A stretch of 64,000 nt of DNA from Lethocerus indicus (Eukaryota; Arthropoda; Insecta; Hemiptera; Belostomatidae), in NCBI GenBank assembly GCA_019843655.1, contig JACDQD010000002.1, positions 7,574,585 through 7,638,584 on the forward strand, read 5' to 3'. The position numbers and the translations under genes were made by a program. Below are positions 53,551 to 64,000 of this stretch, piece after piece. The notes under the pieces are model-generated. The model saw only the letters and a program-made list of their open reading frames with translations, did no database searches and was not told the origin of the DNA. Every line of letters starts with the position of its first letter. The stretch's first letter is position 1.

Positions 53551-55050
53551 CGGTATTTCTTTTCTCAAAAGTTTCGGTCTTCGAGACTATATAGGCACTT
53601 AATTGTACACATGTCCAATAGTTCGTAATGAGAAAACTTGGGAGTGTGATTGGCAAGGGGCGAAACTTACAGATGCTTTGCAGACAATTTCAGTGTTTTG
53701 TCATTCACACTAGATTGAACTTTCCAGCACTGTTGCCGAACTTATTCCCTCGCCGACCGAAAACGAGCGGTCCGGGTCAATGCAATAAAAGAATCCGATA
53801 TTTCTCAAACGAAAACCCCAATAGGCTTCAGACGCTAAATCTACCGTAAGAAAAACTAAAAGGAAGGACAGAGAGGGAGGGGTAGGATGGTGAGAGGGAA
53901 ACTGTAGGCTGCTTCATTAAATTGTTTAAAGTTTTATTTGCGTTCCCTCGAACTTTTAGTTTAGGAAATAGTGTAGGAGTTAATGAAATTTTTACTAAAT
54001 TCAATTTACATATCATAACGTATTCTTATTAATCCTCCCTTTCGAAACACCCATACGTTTACTATTTAATTTAAAATTCTGTTTTATTTGTCCGTCTGTG
54101 CCGAGAAACTGCGGATTGGATTCGATCTATCCCTCGGCCAATCTCCAATTGGAATTTAACCCGTCAACAAAACAATAAATAAGCCTTCCCCGTTATCGCG
54201 ACGGAATCCTGTTATCCTCTTACACGAGCCTTCTATAAACTCGACTTACCGCCGAGTAAGGTATTTATCTTTAGAAACCTAAGGGGTGTGTCGTTATTCC
54301 GGTTTCATTAACGGGAGAGATAGAGCGGAGTGCAGAAAGACCGGTGGGTCGCCGGCTCACAAGTCTGCCGGTAAAATAAACCGTAGCGGCGCGGGGGGTT
54401 AATTAAGGCCGCACTCCGACAGGCGCCTTCTTTGTTTCCCCCCAACCGACAAGAACAGGTGTCGGCAATACCTCCGGGGCCATCCGCCCGCCGACGCACC
54501 CAACTGCCATTCGACTGTCAATCCCGGTTCGATACAGTCTAGTAGGGGAATTCGGTCAAATTACATCCCGCAGCTTCATAATACCACTTTTTACTAGCTC
54601 CGCAACCGAAATCGAGCAGAAAATAATATGGGCAATAGATATTGCAGTACGTTCCGGCGTATTTTATGTTATGATTCGCATATATTTATCACTGTTACAT
54701 ATTTACAATATAATTATCCCTCGGGTTAAAAGAATCCTATGGTAGTTCGATATAACACTTATAGAAATATAACGGTTATTCTTCGTGCATTGCCCCTATG
54801 CGCTCGGGGATAATATCTTTGTAAAGTAATTTTGCAAATAATCGTATCTTCAGTAGGGCATACATTCGAGTCGTCGCCTATTGTACGGTAATAATTTCGG
54901 AGTTCCTCTAATCGATTCTAGTTTTTATTGGCCCGAATACCATATTTTGTTACTCCGATTTTCGGAACGGATGGGGTAGGGGGAGGAGCGGCGGGTTTGT
55001 GCGGTGCCGCGCGTCGCGAAATTGAATTCGGTCGACAGCATTCATCATGG

Positions 55051-55108
55051 GTGAGGGAGGTTTGGGGGTTTGGGGGTTTTGGGGGTTTGGGGCTGTGGGG
55101 GGGGGTCG
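55051..55108 (+). repeat. G-run tandem tract with quadruplex potential
   Basis: GTTTGGG-type units give G runs of five, five, five, four and nine bases, separated by three- to four-base loops, on the + strand. Runs this long with loops this short satisfy the usual sequence rule for an intramolecular G-quadruplex. The tract lies in a CpG-rich patch (about 54950-55250). Confidence 0.85.
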
Positions 55109-58100
55109 GTCGAGCCGCACCAACGTCAACCGAATCCCGTCAAAATCTGATAACGGGCGGCCGCCTCTACTGCCGCCCACCGTTATTTGCATAGGGGGGC
55201 AAAATTTTTGTTATTGCCATTGTGCGCGAGGGGAGAGTGAACCGATCGGGCGGAGATTTATAATTGGTAATATAGTTTGGTCCAACGGTCCGTCCAATCC
55301 GCGCAAGTGTATTCTATACAACTCCCGGACTTCCGCAAAACCAGCGGCAACGTTCAAAATTAATTATCTTTGGAATATTTCGTGAGGTAAACCTCCATTT
55401 TAGCACTGCAAAAATGATATATTAAATGTTTCTGGAATCGACTACCGAGGTTTCAAATCGAATTTTAGAAAAATAAAATATTTATTCGTAATTTTATCTA
55501 AAAAAGAATATCGCTGTAATATTAATGTTGCGTATGATATTCACGGTTAATTGCCTGCTCGAGTGTGATGCGAAAATCCTGTTGAGGAGTACTCATTGTA
55601 ATGTATATTTTACGCGGGAGAAATGAAGAAATAATGGGGTAATTTAATTCAGTGTCCATTCCAGTAGAGGCCGTTTAAGGAACGATTAAACCAAATTCAA
55701 AATTATTGGGGCTGGTTGTATTAATAACTCGGCCCCCTAGTATATATCGCTTCTTCGTGGCATATGCTTCTTGGGTAAATAGCCATCCCCCCCTGCCCTC
55801 CAACTCTCCCCGATCTAATACTATTTGCCGTGTAGGTCAAGCGTAATTTCCTGCGCAAACATCTGCATAACCCATACGTGAGTACTGAATTTATACGGGG
55901 CATCCGGCCTATTAACCGTAGGTAGAAGGGTCCGTGCTCCGTGGAACGGGAGCCACATCCTCCCGTATGCGCTACCCTAATGAAGAATGAAACAGTGATA
56001 GAGTAAAATGGCCCAAACGTGTCGGAATAACGCCTCGATTGTAGTATGCTTATATGAATATGTGAGGCCCCAGCCAAAAGGACACGCGACGTCCTTTTAA
56101 TAATAATATCGATCGTTGTACAATTTGAAACTCTTTACGCCCTCGAGTACGGAATATGGTTGATACCAAAGATATAGCTACAATGTTTATAAATTGTAAT
56201 TGTTCACGAGAACGATTTCGTTAACATTAAAAATACACTAGTTTGTCCATACGTTAAATATGGTCCGTCGGTTATATGTCGGCGCTGTAACTCACACTGC
56301 AACACTAATAAAACCGGCGAGAAAAAATGAGGAAAGAGGAAGAATGGGTTGAAGGAAAGCGATAAAATTGGGAGTGACGAATGTGCCGTGTGAAGAAATA
56401 AAGGGGCTGATAAGGTGACACAGCGAGGTCGCTATGTCTCAGTCAACCGGGATAAATCCATCGATTAGAGAAAGGCCGCAGCCGCTAGGCTAACCGAACT
56501 CTCCGCGCTCGCACAATATATCCTGTCCGCACTCTGATAAAAAACTTTTGTCGAAGAAAGGTTAGAAAAATATAAATCTCGAGTCAAAATGTTAAATTAA
56601 GATACACTGCCGATAAAGAGCTGCCGATTGACTCCTCGAATCGGATGTAATATAATATAAGCATATTTTTAATTCGAGCCGGTAATTAAGTATATATAGT
56701 GTAGTACGTAAGGATAAGAATGGACGGAGGAGGAGATTGTAGCTAGAAATAACAAGAATAAAGAAGACATAATTCATTCTAGTAGAACTGAAAATAAAAG
56801 GAATTGTGTGGTTGGTATTGAGGGTTAAAGACAATGTGGAAGATGGGATAGGTTAAGAATGAAAGAGTCGATGTGAAATGGAGGTCAGTATGTCTGGGCG
56901 GGCGTCTAATCCATCGGTTATAAAGTACTTGGGCCTCTCTGGGCGGCATGGGTGGCGGCAATTCCAGTATTTCCTGCCCCGTATTGCCTCCAGCCGCCCA
57001 AAACCGGCTAACATTGAATTTTTTCCGTGTTTCCTTCCCGGGGAGTGCCTATAAAAATAAATACCTATCGTGGGACAATTTTAACTGGAGAGGACGTCCC
57101 GTTTTTATAGCCAATATCCGGAAATCGTAATTTATACCTGTAACTCCTATTTGGGGACCCGGTAATCGGCGAGGGGCCGGGGACGGGTCGCGTGTTTGTA
57201 ACCCACGGTCAATGGTAATGGTTATGTTTTTGGCCCGGGTTTATTGGGCGACTTCCATAAGACCGGAGCCCCGTGGACCGGCCTCCGGACCGATCCCCAC
57301 TCGAAGCCCCGCGCTATGGTAATCGTCGCAGGCCTCGTTTTCCTTACGGATGAGGCATTTTCCGCACGTGCACTCGCCCCGTACAGGTACACTCCATTCG
57401 GGTACACGTCAGAATCGGGATCAGATTTAGTTAATATATTCTGTTGGATATAGGACTCGATCATTCCTTTGTTTGCATTATTTAAGGAAAACGTTATGTT
57501 ATTAGTAGTAACAGACTGAGTACCCGGACCCGAAGCGGAAGCTATAAATTACAACTATTCTGCACAAATATGGATACTTCAGCCGAGGTGTCTCTATAAC
57601 TGGTCTAAATAACTATTCAATCGTTGTGTTCCTCTGAGTTGGGAGTTCGTTCTTACTGGGGACGTAAAAATTCCATACCAGTTTCATTAAGATTAATACA
57701 CCGAGCATACGAGGTCATTAATAACTAACGAACATAAAAATTAACGCTGACAGATTGTGTCATTACCCTAGTGAAATACCTCAAAAAGAGTGAGCTCTCG
57801 CATCGTTGTCTAGTCAAATGAACCCCATTAAAATATAAGCCGCGGCAATAAAATATTTATAGAGTTAAATGGTGCGCGGTGTTCGGGTGCTCCCAGTTTC
57901 CCTCTCGCCAGCTAGAGCAGTTTTATGCCCGCCCGTTTCTCTGCCCCCGCCCGCCGGCGCTCTGTCTCTTCCCTCCGCCGATAACAGAAACAACGCTTTT
58001 CCGAGTAAGGAAAAACTTTTCGTTTCTGGGGGATTTAAGAAATATCACCTTTCCGTGCCGAGAATACATGGGAGAGGCGCATCTCCTCCCACGAGGGGGC

Positions 58101-60026
58101 GGGTGGGGGGACTTGCAAATTTCTTAGGTCCCGGGCGGTGGCGTTAGCGCCCGACCGAGTTTTAGGGGGCCCCACAACCTTGCCACGCTCCAACACAACA
58201 TGATATACTACTCCTACTTCTGCCTTTGTCACCCAATTTCATCACCAACCACCATATTTGAATTTCAAAAATGTTAATTCAATTTGATACTAAACTTTTA
58301 AAACCTCTTTCTATTGTATTGTTTCGTTTTTATTGGCATCGGAGTTTCGTTATCCGATGGGTGGGATTTTCGTTAATTTGAAATTTTAAGTGATATCTAG
58401 AGATGAGCTCACTAACACCTTAGAAATAATACGTTACAACTTATTCCTAATATATTATAAATAATGGATTAAATATTAGTTGAAGTATAATTTTAATTTG
58501 TTGTTTAGTGGTCACAAACAATTGTTAAACCTAATAAATTATTCCAGTTTAATAATTATAACGGTATTATATGATAAATGCATTATCCAGATAGTAATGA
58601 GTATAGAGGACTACTCACTTTGTTGTATTATTGAACCGCCTTGTTTAGAACTTGTTGTAGGCCAACCACTGACCCTAGTTGTATCTTGCTGTCTTGCCGC
58701 TAATAATTAAGTAGACGTAGTTGTGTGTTACTAATGAGCAGGTTGGGCCTCCAGCGGGAGTCACAACCAGACCCACTTAATTATAATTAGGCCAACTGAC
58801 CTACGTCAACTATATCTTACTTCCACTTGTATTGTATCCCACGATAAGTTTATTTATATAAAACGAATTATGAGAAATTATCCGGAATCTTTTTCTAAGC
58901 GAGTGTAGACAGTAGGTTTTTAAAACATTTTAACTCTGATTTGCATTACGGTTAGGATTAACAAGATGGTCGTAAATGGGATATATTTTATCTGACATCT
59001 CTTGCCACGATGTTGTATCAATTACTCATTATAGTTATAAGCATACTGTCATACATCGCGATGTTATTATCGATATAATTATCTCTTATTATTCGTTATT
59101 GTTATTAGATAAATTGTTTCAAGGCTTCAAATATTACCGGCTGATTTCGAGGTATTCGAAATATTTTTCCTATTCTATCTTCGACCCTCCTTTCAAGAGA
59201 TCTTGGCCGAGTCGTGGCCCATCGAATTAATATTTATATCCGATGCTCTATAAATCCGCGTAATTCGTCTTGTCTTTTCTTTTGTGTCTTAAAGTAAATT
59301 GTTGGAAGTGGGTGGGGGTAGTAGGAGTGTCGCCCTTTCGTAAAAGTATTCGGAGGAGGAACTGAATTTCTTTTAAACCCCCTGGCGCTAAATCAATGAA
59401 ATGGAAATGCATGGTAATTTAACCTTTTGTACGCTGCCGAAAGAAGCCCTTTAAATTAATATTCGGCGTCCGTTAAGGAACAAAACCCTTTTTTGGAGTA
59501 AAAGATTATACCCCCATTATACCACCGGCCGAGGGTGAAACCTTAGATGTACATTGAATTAAAACTAATGTCACTTCCCGCTTTATAAATGAACCTGAAT
59601 ATGATTACTATACGTCGAACTCTATAAGCCGGACTTATATAACGCATTTATAATAAATATACTGGTAGGATAATTTCTGAAATCTCTGATTCTGTAATTA
59701 GCATAAGTGAGTTAGGTTGCTTATAGTATGAACAAATAATGGTAACGCAAAAAAGTTACATTTAAGGTTGAAAAAGATTTAGATTACCGATTAAACGTCA
59801 AATTAGCTGCGGCTTTAAATTAGAAGTAATCGAAGCTCACGTTTATTTATTTTCGACGAATCTTAATTTGGAATGCGTCCGGATAATCGGTTTTCTTGAT
59901 GTATTAAGGACGAAGTTGCGAATTGAATTCCTTCGGGGTAGGGTAGAGTTGTTCCTCTTGTTCGCTTAGATTTATTGCAGGTGCGGCTGGTTGGTGCGGT
60001 CTCAGCCACTGGGAAATTCATTACAA

Positions 60027-60110
60027 AAGAGAGAGAGGGAGAGAGAGAGAGAGAGGAAGCGAGAAGAGGAGGGAGAGAGACAGGGAGAGAGAGAAAGAGT
60101 GAGAGAAAGG
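60027..60110. repeat. Imperfect GA-rich purine repeat
   Basis: GA units interrupted by GGGA, GGAAGC and CAGG, so probably older than the perfect GA tracts elsewhere. It produces a false Arg-Glu reading frame. Confidence 0.9.
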
Positions 60111-60680
60111 GATATTGAGGAAAAAGCCTCTAGCGATTGGAAAGAAGTGATAATGAATGAAAGTATAAAATTAAAAAGAGTCCGAGAAATAAAGCACGGA
60201 ACCTGGTATCAGATGAAATGATTACATTTTCTTTGCAAAGAAGGCTTGAATGTCAGTATTGGTACCGCCTTACATCCTCCTCCGTGTTGAAGGATTCTGA
60301 AAATATAAAGAGTACTAAGTAACTTATTGTGCTTCAGGCCAGTATTTTACCACTTACGGCGCACCACGATAGTTAGCTAATAACATAAATATATTATGCA
60401 CAAAGTTAACTGCTTCCGAATGGGGATAACTTACATTTAATGTACAACTATATATTGTAAACTTGGTACATTACGCTGCCGAACTAAGGAATTCTCGAAC
60501 TGTTAAAGTGTATATCCCATGATTATTCGAATTTATTGATTTAAGCCATCGGTGATTCAACTGTTTAATATTTAAAAATACACTTCTCAGTCGTTCTCAT
60601 TGTTTATCGTCCAAAATGTTATCGAAATGAAATAAAATACTGACAAATTTTCATATTCTGTTATTTTTTTATCGTTTCAG

Positions 60681-60842
60681 GGGAATACGAATCGCAACCG
60701 AGCAGCAATGGTATTGGATTGGGAAGGAACAAGGTGAAGATAACAGTTAGTCGCGGGGACCTGGGCGCTAAGTACGAATGCAGATCCACCAACGACGCCC
60801 TAACTAGCCCCATGCACTCATGGCTCGAGCTAGAAGTGAATG
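60681..60842 (+). CDS. Internal exon: C-terminal half of Ig domain 2, Sidestep-family-like
   Basis: This exon follows a pyrimidine-rich acceptor (ATCGTTTCAG) and ends at a GTAAGT donor; both introns are phase 1. The split first codon encodes Gly and joins directly to the N-P-M-Q end of the previous exon. The 53 full codons run through N-K-V-K-I-T-V-S-R-G-D-L-G-A-K-Y-E-C, which is the E-F strand turn and second cysteine (residue 33) of an Ig domain, then R-S-T-N-D-A and S-P-M-H-S-W, and finish with the last strand L-E-L-E-V-N. Pairing with Cys34 of the previous exon completes Ig2. An R-x-D-L stretch before Y-x-C and an S-P element after it are typical of Sidestep Ig2. The next exon, expected to start Ig3 at phase 1, was not found in the remaining 3.1 kb. 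With the other two exons this gives about 160 residues, only a small part of the multi-Ig ectodomain expected for the family. Confidence 0.86.
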
Positions 60843-63800
60843 GTAAGTCCAGAATTACTTTTGTCTAATGATTTAGCCTTCTTACCGCTGGAACAGCTGG
60901 AAGTACCCCCCTCCACAGTCATCCCTCAAGAAAAAATTACGAATGATAGGTAATACAGTGCCTGTAGTGAAGTCGGTCACTGCATGACCGGTTGGGATCA
61001 AAGTTGTGCCCACCTGTGCGTGTTGTATGTGGTGTAATGTGTTATGAGGGTTGAAGGTGTATGTGTTAGGTAGGTCCAGCCACCATATTGTTGACCCCGC
61101 CCCCGCCCCGTACCACAAGGCCTAGACAGAGTGCCATGCCTGTACGGAATTTCCTAATAACCGTGGATGGTGAATGGGGGGTAACAGTGAGATACCGGAC
61201 AAGCACCGGCGGGACGGGCGAACGAGAGGGGCTCTCAGAGGGAGGGGGGTAGTTCGTGTCGGTAATTAGTCGCATACTGTTCACACCTAGACATCTTGTT
61301 CAGGAATCCCTCCACAGTACCCCTTCTCCCTTCCGGCTATAATAATCACATTCATAGCGACACGATTCTCGTACCACCCTCCCTCTCTCCCTTCCGCCCC
61401 TTCTCCGGCGTAATTGAATTTCAATAAGCGGCAGGAGTTAATACTTAATATCCTCCCGCCTCAGCATCGCCCCACCGCCCTTAAGGTAATTTGATATTTG
61501 TATGCTAATCGCGAGGGACAACGCTTGAAAACCGCCCAGTGCTGTTGGGACGATCGGATAAACCGGGAAGGTACGTAGGCAGCCCACTTAGCCGCACCCT
61601 AAATATTGGAATTTGCCCACATTTAATCCATTAGTTTTACGCTTTACAACTCATTGGATATAGGTATAATAACTTTTCTTTACTATTCCGAGTGTACTCG
61701 TATATGAGTTGCCTATTAGTCGAGGATAACATTTTCACTGTACAAAATATTTAAACATTCACTTACTTTTAATATTGGTTACTTTTATTTGCGAGATTAT
61801 ATTAAATACCGACAGTTTAACAGTTATAAAACAGTTTCAATGAAGTGTAAAAAATATGGAGTTATATATACCGCGATTAATTTAGTGGTTTCCCTTTAAC
61901 GTAATTACGACCCTTATATTTATAAACCATTTAAAAAGCAAACCGGAAATACTAAAGAGGACTTAAAATATCACTAATTTTCCGCACAATGCAATATGAA
62001 TTTTATTCAATTATTCCAGTAGTGGAGTTTGTGATTGCACTGAAATATTAGGTTTTACCGATTTGATCAGAATTTGCATGAGCACTTAATACAAACGAAA
62101 TACGACAGGTATTTATAATTTTACCCAAACGAATAGTAAATGTTACCGAATAGGGTTTCGTAAATTCTATTTGCCGACGTGATACGACCGGTTCGGGCGT
62201 TCGGTCTCTCTGGAATACGGATAATTGTGTAACCTACCCAGTTTCAACCTTTAATCGCAGTTGAGAGACGTTGGTACGAATTATACCCGGTAACCATTTT
62301 GCATTACGCTCCCATAATATCGGCTTTAAAATCGGATTTGCAACTCTATACCGTCGTTTTGAAGACAATAATTGGCCGGGGCAAAGCAAATAATACTGAT
62401 GTTACACAACCAAGCCTGTGTACCACACTCGCCCGCAACTTTACCTCTTCAAAATTCATCTACCTAAAACAGCTCCCTTCGCCATTATATAAGGAGAGAC
62501 GCGAAGTATTATTTGGCAATATCGTTTTTGTAATGTTATTTTATATACAATTAAATCAACGTGTCAATAAAATATATTTTTTCTTTTTATTTATTGTATA
62601 TTCAACCTTTATATTTATAGGCACAATATCGGAATGTTTTTATATAACTTATTTCTATATTTTTTTAGTAGTATGTGAAATATTACCCAATTTCCAGTCA
62701 CATATTCTTATTGACGCTTATCGATAGATGTTATTCTTATCGACTCTTGGTGAAAAATCCCTATATGTTCGTACGATATTTAATTTGGAACTACCGTGTT
62801 ATATACAATTTATTATATGCATTAGTTATACGGATGCGATCGGTCTTTGTAGTTTGTCAGGTCCTATTCGAATTCAAGGGCGATATATCAACTCTAAATT
62901 AAAGAATGTCAACGATAAACCGTCGCCCAGTGGACCGTATCGTACAGTTGGGCCTCGTATACAACACACGTAGGCAAGATTAAACGCGTTCTTATTGGAC
63001 GAGAAACAATCAAGATTTCATTAAGAGATAGAAAGCGGGGCGGGTGGGAAAGAGTGCGGGGGAGAGGGGCGGCGTCTGGCATAGTAAGAGAGCTGTAGTT
63101 GCCGGGTCGGAGTTGAGGTTAGCGGATGAGTGGGGGGAGCTGACGGAATGAATATTTGATGTCGAAGGGAAAGCGGGAGAGGAGAGGCGCCAAACGAGAC
63201 TGAGAGGAGTGCGGAGGAGGACAGAGCCCGAGCATTAGCGCTAAGCTCCGTCACCGCTCAAAATCTAATCCTGGCCCAGAGATGCTCCTCATTTACATAG
63301 TAAAGTAAACCATTATCTAATGAAACCTTTACGTGGCGACACGCTTTAAACCGGCCCCCTTTCTCCGCTCGGAATATATATCGTTTTCGCCGGTGACTTA
63401 TTCCACACTAGGATGAAAATAAATACCGGTCTCAGACCGGTTGAGGCGGCGGTATATCACGTCGGTTGAATTTAATACCTCCACGTTTAAACCAATTCTG
63501 AAATTACTTTTCACAATCTTCGGCTCGGCCGAGTGAATTCGCGGCGTAACAAATGAAGTATTGAACCACAGTCGACCGGTCGATAGAATTAAATGGTCAG
63601 TAGCAATCGATCTATTCGGAATAACTGTGGCGTTAGTTTATACTTTCTAGTCTATACTTAGTCTATACTTTGGGGGTGTTGTACAGCCCCAGCGTTCGGA
63701 AGATAATTATCGTTTGCGTTATAGCGCATGGACGTATTCTGTTGATAAAGTATCAAACCACTGGTAAAGGGCAGAAAGGAAATATTGCTTTTCTGTTCTT

Positions 63801-64000
63801 CCCAAGAAACAATAACATTGTTATTGTTGCGGACGAAGAACTAATATTATTTATACTTTAAGAAACGATTTAATTGAGGGCTTACATCAGCACTGCTTAT
63901 TATACAGTTAATGAGCGGAATTGGAGTGTTTCCAAATAATTGACCAGAAACGCGGGAGAGGGGGGGTTGGGGACTCAGACGCGTATAATGAATCGGTTCT
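60843..64000 (+). other. Downstream intron sequence (3' limit outside window)
   Basis: After the GTAAGT donor of the third exon the gene must continue with an exon for Ig domain 3, but no sequence with Ig motifs, an acceptor and a matching phase was found before the window ends. The segment holds a GC- and purine-rich patch at about 63035-63250 and a perfect 17-bp palindrome at 63425-63441. The reading frames at 62299-62973 are AT-rich and resemble no family I know. Confidence 0.7.
63425..63441. repeat. 17-bp perfect palindrome
   Basis: ACCGGTCT and AGACCGGT flank a single C. The ACCGGTCT core also occurs in the foldback element arms, but the surrounding sequence does not match. Confidence 0.75.

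Larger units (their letters stand above)
46978..60680 (+). other. Intron (13,703 bp, phase 1) splitting Ig domain 2
   Basis: The intron interrupts the Ig2 coding sequence between the C-strand tryptophans and the E-F region, a usual place for a phase 1 intron in split Ig domains. It contains GA tracts near 49537 and 60027, an AT tract near 52238, a diverged partial relative of the foldback element near 51069, short hairpins near 49161, 49920 and 53528, and a G-rich tract near 55051-55108. GC-rich patches occur at about 51670-52060, 54300-54500, 54950-55250 and 57880-58180. No other exon was recognised. Confidence 0.8.

Noticed and set aside
60843..64000. Search for the Ig3 exon downstream
   Set aside because: The frames at 62299-62973 and 63670-63861 lack Ig cysteine/tryptophan spacing and suitable splice sites.
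1..64000. CRISPR arrays, operons or bacterial-type systems
   Set aside because: No regularly spaced repeats of CRISPR size, no clustered genes, and clear eukaryotic splice structure.

Overview
The window looks like animal nuclear DNA, most likely from an arthropod and probably an insect. It is AT-rich, has no closely packed genes or operons, carries many dinucleotide microsatellites, and its only convincing coding sequence is three short exons with consensus splice sites. The species cannot be read from the sequence.

The three exons are on the + strand: about 21421-21575, 46810-46977 and 60681-60842. They join in frame. The first encodes the C-terminal half of an immunoglobulin (Ig) domain, the second a linker plus the N-terminal half of the next Ig domain, and the third the C-terminal half of that domain. 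The spacing and motifs (D-E-A-N-Y-K-C; L-T-C-E-S-G-G-G-K-P-I-P ... V-Q-W-W; S-R-G-D-L-G-A-K-Y-E-C) fit best with a Sidestep-family cell-surface protein. In Drosophila, Sidestep proteins are guidance or recognition ligands for Beaten-path receptors. Introns two and three (25,234 and 13,703 bp) and the third exon's donor are all phase 1; the acceptor of the first exon is phase 2. Exons for the signal peptide and first half of Ig1, and for the later Ig domains, membrane segment and tail, must lie outside the window or were not recognised.

Layout: 1-21420 is upstream intron with microsatellites and GC-rich patches. 21576-46809 is an intron containing a foldback element of about 395 bp (about 23258-23653) and a pair of adjoining hairpins at 45876-45930. 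46978-60680 is an intron with a diverged partial copy of the foldback element near 51069 and a G-rich quadruplex-like tract near 55060. 60843-64000 is downstream intron. No RNA gene, CRISPR array, transposase or reverse-transcriptase gene, or complete second gene could be supported. Nothing here looks like a new multi-gene system; the most notable items are the exon layout, the foldback element and its relatives, and a few perfect palindromes.
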